DNA of 64,000 nt from RYN-428 sp035551995 (GTDB lineage Bacteria; Planctomycetota; Phycisphaerae; Tepidisphaerales; Tepidisphaeraceae). The stretch is from positions 62,001-126,000 of the forward strand of contig DASZME010000094.1 of the NCBI GenBank assembly GCA_035551995.1, in the 5' to 3' direction. Made by a program: the position numbers and the translations under genes. This document shows, in pieces, positions 37,009 to 45,047 of this stretch (within the stretch, counting starts at the first letter, position 1; each line of letters begins with the position of its first letter). The notes under the pieces were generated by a model. That model saw only the letters and a list, made by a program, of their open reading frames with translations, was not told where the DNA came from and made no database searches.

Positions 37009-37222
37009 TCACGGTTTCGGCTCGATCGGCTCTTTCACAATCGACGTGGCGTTGGTCGGGTCGAAGATTCGATAGGCCAGCAGTTTCACGCGGTCGTTAA
37101 TCAAAAACCACGCCAGAGCATAGCCCCAGACGAACGCGGCCCAACCCCAGCCGAGCGGTGTCACAAACACGCCGAAGCTGGCGTTCCCGAGACGTGAGAT
37201 GACGTTTAGAGTACAGAAGGCA
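37009..37222 (-). pseudogene. 3' remnant of a plasma-membrane proton/cation P-type ATPase gene
   Basis: Reading the minus strand up to a TGA at 37009-37011 gives GVFVTPLGWGWAAFVWGYAL, then AWFLINDRVKLLAYRIFDPT and a 16-residue tail. This closely resembles the last transmembrane helix and cytoplasmic end of TIGR01647-type proton-efflux P-type ATPases (for example the pattern WGYALxWFLxNDxVKLLAYR). Upstream in frame the reading ends at a TGA near 37224, after about 70 codons, and the ATPase core is absent. So this is a decayed gene end, not a functional gene. Family assignment is from memory of the conserved C-terminus. Confidence 0.7.
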
Positions 37223-37293
37223 CGTTTTCAGCCGAGTACGAAAGCCTCTTAAAATGGCGGGCTCTCCAAGAAGGAAATCAACTGTGAGCGCCT

Positions 37294-37722
37294 ATGCAAA
37301 CGCCGAAGAATGTCGATGTGCTATTTGTTGCCGGTTTTGGCCCAATTGTTCGCGACCTGGCCGCAAGTCGCAAGTTTTATTGCGAGGTATTGGGACTGCC
37401 ATTGAAAGAAGATACCAATGGCTATCTGCATACGGGCGGCTTAGATGGCGTGAAGCATTTTGCCCTGTGGCCATTAGCGCAGGCCGCTGAATCTTGCTTC
37501 GATACGGATCAATGGCCTAACAATCTTACCGTGCCGCAAGCGTGGATCGAATTTGATGTAGAGAATATCGAGAAGGCAACCGCCGAGCTGAAGTCCCAGG
37601 GCTACACGTCGCTGGTTGCGACCCGAAAGGAACCCTGGGGCCAAGTCGTCACGCGGCTTCTGGGACCGGAAGGTCTGCTGGTGGGCATAACCCATACACC
37701 CTCGATGCGGAAGAGATCATGA
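37294..37722 (+). CDS. VOC (glyoxalase/bleomycin-resistance) family protein
   Basis: 142 aa, one VOC fold of two beta-alpha-beta-beta-beta units. The typical start of the first module is FGPIVRDLAASRKFYCEVLG, and that of the second is VPQAWIEFDVENIEKATAEL ending LLGPEGLLVGITHTP. A metal-binding glutamate or histidine set is plausible (His 50 region, Glu near the C-terminus) but I cannot fix it. Substrate is unknown. It lies next to the ATPase remnant, and its base composition is a little less GC-rich than most genes here, which could mean recent gain. Confidence 0.85.
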   Translation: MQTPKNVDVLFVAGFGPIVRDLAASRKFYCEVLGLPLKEDTNGYLHTGGLDGVKHFALWPLAQAAESCFDTDQWPNNLTVPQAWIEFDVENIEKATAELKSQGYTSLVATRKEPWGQVVTRLLGPEGLLVGITHTPSMRKRS

Positions 37723-37950
37723 ATATGATAACTATATCTAAGAACTCGCGATCCATTGACGCTCGCCGCCCGGCGCCGAACGCAAGGGAGGGTGGTTCAG
37801 CAAACGCTTCCCGATGCGATGCAATGGCTCTGGCGCGGATCTGATTGATAAGGACCAGAAGGCGAAGTGACCGGCGCCGGAGACCAACAAAGCTGCGCCG
37901 GCGCATCGGTCACTTAGCAATACCCGTTTTTTCCTGGCTCGGAGATTATT

Positions 37951-39459
37951 TTGCACGCGAGCAACAGCGACGGACAACAAGACCCGGCATCGATCATGCG
38001 CGAGGTCAATACCCTCCTTGCCGCCGGCAGGACGGTGGATGCCGAAGATCTCACGCGGCGCTGGGCGCACGACGTGCGGCAGCGAAGCGGCGCGGGCAGT
38101 CATCGCGATGCCGTCGCGCAACATCAGCTTGGTTCGCTGTTGCTGAACGTCGGCCAACTCGACCACGCGATTGAGGCATTCCGAGAAGCCGTCGTCGGTG
38201 AGGCGCCGAGCGAACCGCAGGCGCTTCGCGATCGGCTGACGTTTCTGACGAGTTTGGGTCAGGCGCTGGCCGCGGCCAAGGAGTATGAGCAAGCCGAGCA
38301 AGTGCTTGCAAAGGGCTTGGAAGGACGTGGAACATTTTATGGCGCCGAGCACGCGGGGTATGCGTTTGGGCTTGAGCCGCTCGCTGAGGTGACGATGCGG
38401 CTCGGCGACGCCGACGCGGCGCTGGAGATGATCGAGCAAGTGATCGGAAATTTTTGGCGAAACGGGCATGATCGCATCGCCGGGGCAATTGCGATTCGTG
38501 CCGAGATGCTGAAGACCGCGGGGAAAGCGACTCCTCCGTTTGCGGGGCTGGAGAAATTGCCGACGCAGGCGATCGAACGGATCGCCGGGCAGGCGATCGC
38601 TCGGGCGGCCCGCATGGAGGATTTGAAAATCGCACGCCAGGTGTTGGCTGATCTGACGCCGATGCTGGAGGCTCGCCTTGGGCCATCGGATGCGGGAACG
38701 GTCGATCTGTTGATCGCCGCGTCGAACATCGAGCGCAAGCTGAATAAGGAGGGGGACGCGAAGATCCGGCAGGACGCCATCGGGAAATTGATCGGCATCT
38801 TCGACGCGCAGGGCCGGGCGCGCGACGCATTGCAGGCGGCGATGGGGCTTGCGTTGGCGCACGGCGACGCGGGCCAGACATCTTTAGCCGTCGAGACTTA
38901 TCTACAAGCGCTTGCCCGTGCCGCGTCGATCGGCGATCCGGGCGAAACATCGCAGGTTCTGCGGAACCTGGGATTACTGCTTGCGGAACTCAAACAGGAC
39001 GGCGACGCCGAGCGACGGTTGCGGGAATCGGTGGAACACGCCGAGCGCAGCGGCGACGGCGACCTGCTGGGCCGGTCGCTGATCGCGGTCGGCGTATTGC
39101 TTCAGCACGGGGGACGACCGGAGGAAGCGCTGGCTTTTCTGCGGCGGGCGTTGCCGCTGCTCGACCCTGCCGACGCCGACGCCATCACGTGCAAAAGCCA
39201 TCTCCGCGCCATTGAAACAGGCGTTTCGTGCGGATGCGGCGAGATGGAAGCGGGAATCGCCGAGGCCTTTCGTGAATTCGTCATGGCGAAGTTGCCGCCC
39301 GGATTGCTTCAGCGCCTCGACGTCGCGCTGGAAGGCGGAGAGTTTTCGATCGGCGTTCATCTCGATCGAAGAGCCAGCGATGATGAATTGAAATACGTGA
39401 ACCGCGTGGTGCAGCACGCCTTGGAAGAATTTCGCCGAAAGGTCGCGAGGGAAAGATAG
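37951..39459 (+). CDS. TPR-repeat protein
   Basis: 502 aa from a TTG start at 37951, with GGAG six bases upstream. Repeated helix pairs of the tetratricopeptide type run through most of the protein (LGSLLLNVGQLDHAIEAFRE, LGLLLAELKQDGDAERRLRE, VGVLLQHGGRPEEALAFLRR). There is no signal peptide or transmembrane helix, so it is likely cytoplasmic and protein-binding. The last 90 residues (MEAGIAEAFREFVMAKLPPG) form a separate C-terminal domain. A terminator hairpin follows 25 bases after the stop. Partner unknown. Confidence 0.88.
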   Translation: MHASNSDGQQDPASIMREVNTLLAAGRTVDAEDLTRRWAHDVRQRSGAGSHRDAVAQHQLGSLLLNVGQLDHAIEAFREAVVGEAPSEPQALRDRLTFLTSLGQALAAAKEYEQAEQVLAKGLEGRGTFYGAEHAGYAFGLEPLAEVTMRLGDADAALEMIEQVIGNFWRNGHDRIAGAIAIRAEMLKTAGKATPPFAGLEKLPTQAIERIAGQAIARAARMEDLKIARQVLADLTPMLEARLGPSDAGTVDLLIAASNIERKLNKEGDAKIRQDAIGKLIGIFDAQGRARDALQAAMGLALAHGDAGQTSLAVETYLQALARAASIGDPGETSQVLRNLGLLLAELKQDGDAERRLRESVEHAERSGDGDLLGRSLIAVGVLLQHGGRPEEALAFLRRALPLLDPADADAITCKSHLRAIETGVSCGCGEMEAGIAEAFREFVMAKLPPGLLQRLDVALEGGEFSIGVHLDRRASDDELKYVNRVVQHALEEFRRKVARER

Positions 39460-39484
39460 CGACCCGCGGGTCCATTCCGACAAG

Positions 39485-39523
39485 AAAGCGCGGAGAAGGC
39501 CGTCATGGGCTCCTCCGCGCTTT
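39485..39523. terminator. Bidirectional terminator between convergent genes
   Basis: An 11-bp perfect stem, AAAGCGCGGAG at 39485-39495 with CTCCGCGCTTT at 39513-39523, and a 17-base loop. A/T-rich ends on both sides let it serve the TPR gene (plus) and the small secreted gene (minus). Confidence 0.75.
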
Positions 39524-39549
39524 AAGAACAGATTCATTCCCTGACGAAA

Positions 39550-39894
39550 TCAGGCAGCCGGTTTCTTGGCGTGATGTTTGGTGGTGACGGTGATCGTGCT
39601 CGAAGTCACCGCACCGTTATTTTCGGCGCCGTCGACGGTCGCACGTTTGCCGACGAGAGTGGAGTCGAGTTTGCCGCTCGCCCCGTCGATCATGATCGTG
39701 GCGCCGGTGGCGAGGGTGACCGTGACGGTGTGCGGATTTTTATGTCCGCCGACGGTGAGGGTGACGGTGTTGCCGCTGATCGATTGGATTTTTCCGTGAA
39801 TACCGCCGTGGCTCTTCTTGCCCGAGCCGGCATTGGCCAGACCTGTCATACCAAGCATGGCGACGACCGCGAGGGCGACGATCCAATGTTTCAT
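39550..39894 (-). CDS. Small secreted DUF5666-like protein
   Basis: 114 aa from the ATG at 39894, with AAAGGA six bases upstream. The signal peptide MKHWIVALAVVAMLGMTGLA ends before NAGSGKKS. The mature part is a small beta-rich domain (GKIQSISGNTVTLTVGGHKN, ATIMIDGASGKLDSTLVGKR, ATVDGAENNGAVTSSTITVT) resembling DUF5666 OB-like domains, with a Lys/His tail (KHHAKKPAA). It is expected in the periplasm. A short hairpin at 39939-39957 lies in the 5' leader. No partner gene is evident. Confidence 0.75.
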   Translation of the reverse strand: MKHWIVALAVVAMLGMTGLANAGSGKKSHGGIHGKIQSISGNTVTLTVGGHKNPHTVTVTLATGATIMIDGASGKLDSTLVGKRATVDGAENNGAVTSSTITVTTKHHAKKPAA

Positions 39895-40036
39895 CACATA
39901 TCCTTTGCCGTCGTTCACGGCGGGTTTTAGACTTCTTTTGGAGCACAAAAAGCTCCATTGACGTCTTTATGAACGATGGACGCGATGAAATATTGTGGGC
40001 CGGGCCATTTTTTTTCGGGGATGATCGCGGGCAGGA

Positions 40037-41959
40037 CTATCGGTCTTGCGCCGCGCGGAGCGCGATGAGGTCATTGATCCGCCGGGCGAAGGCCACCGGG
40101 TCTTTCACCTGCGATCCTTCGGCAATGAGGGCCTGGTCGTAAAAGAGACGGCCCAATTCTTCCACGCGCGCATCGTTGGCGTCTTTCTCGGCGACCTTCA
40201 GCATCGCCTGCACCGCCGGGTGTTCAGGATTTAATTCGAGGCTGCGCTCGGATTTGGGAATTTCCTCGCCACGTCCCATCTTGCGGAACAAGCGTTCCAT
40301 GTGCGCGCCCATGGCGTGTTCTTCCGACACCAGCACCGCCGCGCTTTCCTTGAGCCGGCTCGACAGGCGCACTTCATGCACTTCGGTCAATTTGCTCTTG
40401 AGCGCTTCGAGCAGCGGCTTAAAGCGCTCGGCCTGCGCCTTTTTTTCATCGGTCTTTTCGTCCTCCACGTCGCCCCGGTCCGCGGGTTTAAGGCGCTTGT
40501 CCTTATACGCGGGCATCGATTGAACCATGTATTCGTCCACCGGATCGGTCAGCAAAAGAACCTCCTGGCCCTTCGCCCGGAACGATTCGATATAGGGCGA
40601 GTTGGCGATCATGTCGCGGCTCTCGCCGATCAGGTAGAAAATCTCCTTCTGATCCGACGACATCCGGCTGACATAGTCCGCCAGCGTGGTATATTTCCCC
40701 GCTTCGGTCTTGGTCGATTCGACAAGCAGCAGGTCCGCCAGCCGATCGCGATTGGACCAATCCGTCGCGGCGCCTTCCTTGATGTACGACCCAAATTCCC
40801 TGAAGAATTTAACGTATGTTTCGTATTCGGAGGTTTTGATTTCGTCGAGCGTTTTTATGACGCGGTTGACGACGTTGGACTTGATCTTCGCCAGCAGCGG
40901 ATTGTGTTGAAGCGTTTCGCGCGAGACGTTAAGCGGTAGATCCGCCGAGTCGACCACACCCTTGACGAAGCGCATCCACGGCGGCGAAAGTTCTTCGCAT
41001 TCATGGCTGATGAGCACGCGCCGGACGTAGAGATCGAGGCCCGATTTTTTTTCGGGTCCGGATAGAAAATCCATGCCGCGATGCGCGGGGATGAACATCA
41101 GCGCGCGAAATTCCGTCGTCCCTTCCGCCGCCACGTGAATGACCTTGAGGGGATCATCCATATCGTGGGCAAGTTGCTTGTAAAACGCGTTGTATTCCTC
41201 CGGCTTCACCTCGTTTTTCGGCCGAAGCCAGATCGCCTGGCGGGAGTTGCAGACTTCTTCCTTGGTTTCGCTTTTTTCCTCGTCGCCTTCCTTGGTTTTT
41301 TCCTGCGTGATCAGAACGATGGGGTGATCGATGAAATCGGAATAGCGCTTGACGATGTCCTTGAGGGTCCAGCCGGACAAAAACTCTTTCGCGTCGTCGC
41401 GCAGGTGGAGGACGATATCAGTCCCGCGGGTTTCTTTGTCGGCTTGTTCGACGGTGTATTCGCCCTGGCCGTCGCTTTCCCAGCGGACGCCGTCGGCTTT
41501 GTCTCCCGCATGCCGCGACAGGACGGTGACGCGATCGGCCACCATGAACGACGCATAAAAACCGACGCCGAACTGGCCGATCAATTCCGGCCGGTTCTGC
41601 ACGTTGGCGGCTTTCAGATTTTCGATGAACTGCTTGGTGCCGGAACGCGCGATGGTTCCGAGGTTCTCGACGATCGAGGCTCGCGACATGCCGACGCCGT
41701 TGTCGCGAATGGTCAGCGTACCCGCTTTTTCGTCCGGGATGATCTGGATCTTAAAATCTGAATTGCCTTCGAGAAGGTCGGGCTCCTTGAGCGATTCAAA
41801 GCGAATTTTGTCGATCGCGTCGGCGGCGTTGCTGATCAGTTCCCGAAGAAAGATTTCCTTCTTGGTGTAGAGCGAATGGATGATGAGATCAAGAAGCTGT
41901 TTCAGTTCGGTCTTAAACTCCATTCGTTGCGGCGCGGCGGGGGTCGCTGTTGCGGTCAT
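40037..41959 (-). CDS. htpG: Chaperone HtpG (Hsp90)
   Basis: 640 aa, full length. ATP-dependent Hsp90-type chaperone, cytoplasmic. The N-terminal ATPase motifs are all present: FLRELISNAADAIDKIRFES, IRDNGVGMS and IGQFGVGFYASFMVAD. The middle domain has the conserved catalytic-arginine loop (VSRETLQHNP) and the C-terminal dimerisation domain is complete. The ATG has GGAG seven bases upstream. A 386-base gap with a repeat copy separates it from lpxA. I see no CIRCE-type heat-shock operator upstream. Confidence 0.98.
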   Translation of the reverse strand: MTATATPAAPQRMEFKTELKQLLDLIIHSLYTKKEIFLRELISNAADAIDKIRFESLKEPDLLEGNSDFKIQIIPDEKAGTLTIRDNGVGMSRASIVENLGTIARSGTKQFIENLKAANVQNRPELIGQFGVGFYASFMVADRVTVLSRHAGDKADGVRWESDGQGEYTVEQADKETRGTDIVLHLRDDAKEFLSGWTLKDIVKRYSDFIDHPIVLITQEKTKEGDEEKSETKEEVCNSRQAIWLRPKNEVKPEEYNAFYKQLAHDMDDPLKVIHVAAEGTTEFRALMFIPAHRGMDFLSGPEKKSGLDLYVRRVLISHECEELSPPWMRFVKGVVDSADLPLNVSRETLQHNPLLAKIKSNVVNRVIKTLDEIKTSEYETYVKFFREFGSYIKEGAATDWSNRDRLADLLLVESTKTEAGKYTTLADYVSRMSSDQKEIFYLIGESRDMIANSPYIESFRAKGQEVLLLTDPVDEYMVQSMPAYKDKRLKPADRGDVEDEKTDEKKAQAERFKPLLEALKSKLTEVHEVRLSSRLKESAAVLVSEEHAMGAHMERLFRKMGRGEEIPKSERSLELNPEHPAVQAMLKVAEKDANDARVEELGRLFYDQALIAEGSQVKDPVAFARRINDLIALRAAQDR

Positions 41960-42345
41960 GTTGATTCTCCGAGATTAAGGCGGTGATCGGGTATCGTGTT
42001 GCGAACGAAAACAAACCTCGTGCCGCGAAGGGTCCGCCCGCCCCGTGCGAAAGAAAGACGATAAACGACGGCTAGAAATGGATTTGCCCTCGCAAAGGCG
42101 CCGCGGCGTCAAGCGAAAGGGCGATGCCGGCGAATGGCCGCAACTGCCATGACGGCAGTTAGATCCCATTTGGAATGCCATGTTGAAGCGGCCCGTGGCT
42201 TGGGCGGGCAGCGTGCTTTTCCGGCGAGGTCGCCTCGCCCCGGCCAAAGCATTTGTCAGGTTGTTTGCGCGTTTCTATGTTTAGCGGCCCCGCTTGCGGG
42301 GCGTTTTTCGCGACGTAACGTCGCTTCACCAACATAAGAAATGCC
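41960..42345. other. Gap between htpG and lpxA
   Basis: 386 bases. It holds the 42249 repeat copy, a small perfect hairpin (AACTGCC at 42142-42148 with GGCAGTT at 42154-42160) and a second palindrome near 42225 (GGCGAGG-TCG-CCTCGCC). No coding region is supported. The htpG promoter must lie here, but I see no clear consensus. Confidence 0.5.
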
Positions 42346-42346
42346 C
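42249..42346 (+). repeat. 98-bp dispersed hairpin element (best-conserved copy)
   Basis: Left end GCATTTGTCAGG at 42249, core TTTAGCGGCCCCGCTTGCGG at 42280, then GGCGTTTTTCGCG, and right end AACATAAGAAATGCCC ending at 42346. The ends are near-inverted (GCATTT against AAATGC). The GCCCCGC-TT-GCGGGGC hairpin followed by GTTTTT is shaped like an intrinsic terminator on the plus strand. It abuts the lpxA stop codon. Confidence 0.8.
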
Positions 42347-43242
42347 TAAGTCGGCGTCTTGGCGCGGAGGCTCTCGAGATACCGCCCATGCTTACCCGAA
42401 TCGCGGCGTCGCAGGAATTCGATAAGCTGCGCCACATAGGGATTGATGCCGTCGCTTAAAACGTATTCGGCCATCGCAACCGCCTGCGGCCGTTTCTTCG
42501 AGAAAAGATTTCTGCACGCTTCGGACAGGGCGGCCACGTCCTCCTGGCCGAAACCGGTTCGTTCCAGCCCTCTTTTGTTCAGCCCGTGAACGCGGTCGGA
42601 GCCTTCGACTTTGCAGAAGGGGGGAACGTCGTGATGGATTCGCGCATAAGCGGCCACGAACGCGTTGCGCCCCAGCGTGACGAAATGATGGACGCCGACG
42701 CCGCCGGCAAGCCAGACGAAGTCTTCGCAGTGAACATGCCCGGCGATCATGACATTGTTCGCGAAGACCACGTGGTTGCCGATCTGGGCGTCATGGCCGA
42801 CGTGGGCGTTGACCATGTATAAGCCGTCGTTGCCGAGGCGGGTAATTCCGCCGCCGGTTTCGGTGCCGACGTGAACCGTGGCGGCCTCGCGAAACACGTT
42901 TCGGCTTCCGATTTCCAGCAGCGTTTGACTGCCCTGATATTTTTTATCCTGCGGGGCGGCGCCGATGACGGTGTTGGGGAAAAAGACATTGTCGCGGCCG
43001 ATGCTGGTCCGGCCATGCACGGTGACGTTATTGAGGAGCCGACATCCGGTGTCGATCTTGACCTCGGGACCGATGACGCAGAACGGGCCGATCTCCACGT
43101 CTTGGCCGATTTCGGCCTGGGGGTCGATGACGGCGTGCGGGGAAATCTTCGGCTGCGAATCGGAGAAGAAGCGCAGCTTGAACAGGGAATGAAACCACGG
43201 CGATCGCCTGGCTTCCTTCACTTTGACCGGAGTGTTTTCCAT
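42346..43242 (-). CDS. lpxA: UDP-N-acetylglucosamine acyltransferase
   Basis: About 298 aa from the ATG at 43242 (MENTPVKVKE); a TTG at 43257 is also in frame. LpxA performs the first acylation in lipid A synthesis. Left-handed beta-helix hexapeptides run through residues 30-200 (SPHAVIDPQAEIGQDVEIGP), with the family marks GAAPQDKKYQG and the catalytic-His region MVNAHVGHDAQIGNHVVFAN. The helical C-terminal domain starts at LNKRGLERTGF. An N-terminal extension of about 30 residues precedes the first hexapeptide. It follows lpxC-fabZ by 22 bases, so the pair forms an operon. Confidence 0.95.
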   Translation of the reverse strand: MENTPVKVKEARRSPWFHSLFKLRFFSDSQPKISPHAVIDPQAEIGQDVEIGPFCVIGPEVKIDTGCRLLNNVTVHGRTSIGRDNVFFPNTVIGAAPQDKKYQGSQTLLEIGSRNVFREAATVHVGTETGGGITRLGNDGLYMVNAHVGHDAQIGNHVVFANNVMIAGHVHCEDFVWLAGGVGVHHFVTLGRNAFVAAYARIHHDVPPFCKVEGSDRVHGLNKRGLERTGFGQEDVAALSEACRNLFSKKRPQAVAMAEYVLSDGINPYVAQLIEFLRRRDSGKHGRYLESLRAKTPT

Positions 43243-43264
43243 GATCACAACAAGCAACTAGAAT

Positions 43265-44605
43265 TTAGGCCGGCTCGGCATCCACGAGCATGAATTTGAT
43301 GTCAGCTTCGCAGGCCAACTTATCTTCGACGAACGCCTTGCAGCGGACATGCCCGGTCCGGCTCTTCACGCGCACGGCAATCGCTTCCAGCAGCAATTGA
43401 TCGCCCGGGACAACGGGATGGCGCATCTTCACCTTATCCATACTCAGCAACACCGCAAGTTTTCCGGTATGTTCGAGCTTTTGGCTCAGCAGCAATCCGC
43501 CAAGCTGCGCCATCGCCTCGACGATCAGCACGCCGGGCATGATCGGCGTTCCGGGATAATGACCTTGGAAAAAGACGTCGTTGAACGTGACGTTCTTTAT
43601 GCCGGTGGCCTTGGTATCCCCGACGATTTCCAAGACGCGGTCGACCATCAGCATCGGATAACGGTGGGGGAGTATCCGCTGGATTCTGCGGATATCCATG
43701 GCCGCGTCGCGATGGAGCAGGTTTTGGCGATGAGCGGATTCTTCCTGCTCGAGCAGCTTGCGGGCCAGCATGTGATTGAGACGGTGGCCGCTTTTATAGG
43801 CGACGATTCGGCCGCGGATGGGCCGGCCGACGAGGAACAAATCGCCGATCAGATCGAGGACCTTGTGCCTGCCGCACTCGTCGGCGAATCGGAATGCGTT
43901 ATCGATCGGCCCATCGCGGCCGATGACCAGCAGATCCTTGGGCGTCAGATGTTTTCCAAGACCGTGAGCGCGCAGCTCGCGCGCTTCGTCTTCAAACACG
44001 AACGTGCGGGCGGGAGCAAGTTGCGACGCGAAATTATCGCCCCCCAGCCGAAAGCTGATCGTCTGCCTGCCGACCGGCGGCGGGGCCTCGAAATCATAAA
44101 TGACGTCGAGATGATCGACCGGGCCGGGAAGAGCGGCCAAGGTCGCCCCTTCCATGCTGACCTGCACCGGCTTACGAATGATCAGCGGATCGACTGCGAC
44201 GTCTTGCTCGATGATGCCGGCTTCCTCGATGGTTTCGACGAAGTTTCGGCTGCTGCCGTCGCCGCCGGGCAGCTCGCCCCCTTGCCCGCCGGTCACTTTT
44301 ACGACGGCGTTGTCGATTCCAAGACCGGCCAGCGCGGCCATGCAGTGTTCGATGGTTTCGACGTAAAGCGTCCCGTTGCGAAGGCAGGTTCGGCGGGGAC
44401 GATTCAAGACATTTTGGACCAAGGCGGGGATGGTGGCGACTTTGCCGTCCTGCTCGCGGACGAAGGTGATGCCGGTGTCGGGCGCGGAGGGGCCAACGGT
44501 TAAAGTCGCGATTTCCCCGGAGAAGAGGCCTGGCCCCACAAAAGACGCTTCGCGGGAAACTGTTTTCTGACGATTGCTTGCAACCACAACGCACGACTCC
44601 GTCAA
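43265..44605 (-). CDS. lpxC-fabZ: Fused UDP-3-O-acyl-GlcNAc deacetylase / 3-hydroxyacyl-ACP dehydratase (LpxC-FabZ)
   Basis: 446 aa bifunctional enzyme. LpxC occupies residues 1-300: zinc ligands His87 (VETIEHCMAAL), His247 and Asp251 (CGRHKVLDLIGDL) and the catalytic His274 (SGHRLNHML) are all in place. It commits the cell to lipid A synthesis. FabZ occupies 305-446: ILPHRYPMLMVDRV, catalytic His349 (GHYPGTPIMPGV) and Glu363 at the right spacing; it dehydrates 3-hydroxyacyl-ACP in fatty-acid synthesis. The fusion couples use of the shared 3-hydroxyacyl-ACP pool, as known in Bacteroidetes and planctomycetes. Both active sites appear intact. Confidence 0.97.
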   Translation of the reverse strand: MTESCVVVASNRQKTVSREASFVGPGLFSGEIATLTVGPSAPDTGITFVREQDGKVATIPALVQNVLNRPRRTCLRNGTLYVETIEHCMAALAGLGIDNAVVKVTGGQGGELPGGDGSSRNFVETIEEAGIIEQDVAVDPLIIRKPVQVSMEGATLAALPGPVDHLDVIYDFEAPPPVGRQTISFRLGGDNFASQLAPARTFVFEDEARELRAHGLGKHLTPKDLLVIGRDGPIDNAFRFADECGRHKVLDLIGDLFLVGRPIRGRIVAYKSGHRLNHMLARKLLEQEESAHRQNLLHRDAAMDIRRIQRILPHRYPMLMVDRVLEIVGDTKATGIKNVTFNDVFFQGHYPGTPIMPGVLIVEAMAQLGGLLLSQKLEHTGKLAVLLSMDKVKMRHPVVPGDQLLLEAIAVRVKSRTGHVRCKAFVEDKLACEADIKFMLVDAEPA

Positions 44606-45047
44606 ACCCTCGAATCCACCCGCGCTTTAAACTAGGCGGCAAACCACCAAAGCTACTATACATGTCGTCTGAGAACATGGAAGTGGCCGGCGAGGGCGGA
44701 TATCGGATGAATCGGGTCCACGAATAATGTAATTTTCAGAACTACTCACGAATTTCTTACAGAATCCGAACCCATGTTGACGATTGATTAATATCTATGC
44801 CTGCGACCCGCGCATTCCTCCTTGCCGCTTTTTTGCTCGCAGCACTCCTTGAGCGATTAACAATTAAGCACCGATTAAGGTTCGAGCAATCCGGGAGCGG
44901 GGGAAGGACCGCGAAAAACGCGTTGGACGCCTATGCCAATGCCTTATCGCCACCGGACCCAACCATGCTGGCATATATCTTGCAATTGCAGCCTTTTGGC
45001 TGGATTCAAGGGCGTCGCATTTTCTTCCACACACTGAGGAGATTCTA
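44606..45047. other. Divergent intergenic region with promoter-like elements
   Basis: 442 bases between lpxC-fabZ (minus) and the porin gene (plus). It holds a sigma-54-type promoter at 44969-44984 and three GATTAA motifs (44786, 44855 and 44873) that could be activator sites. A GAGGAG ribosome site lies six bases before the porin ATG. A short open frame at 44797-45048 ends in a TAATG overlap with the porin start, but I do not accept it as a gene. Confidence 0.5.
44969..44984 (+). promoter_or_regulatory. Sigma-54 (-24/-12) promoter for the porin gene
   Basis: TGGCATATATCTTGCA matches the TGGCAYR-N4-TTGCW consensus at every fixed position, with the GG and GC doublets 10 bases apart. The expected transcript start is near 44995, giving a leader of about 53 bases to the ATG at 45048. 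No enhancer-binding activator gene is in the window. Confidence 0.65.

Noticed and set aside
41960..42120. CIRCE-type operator for htpG
   Set aside because: No TTAGCACTC/GAGTGCTAA inverted pair in this region.
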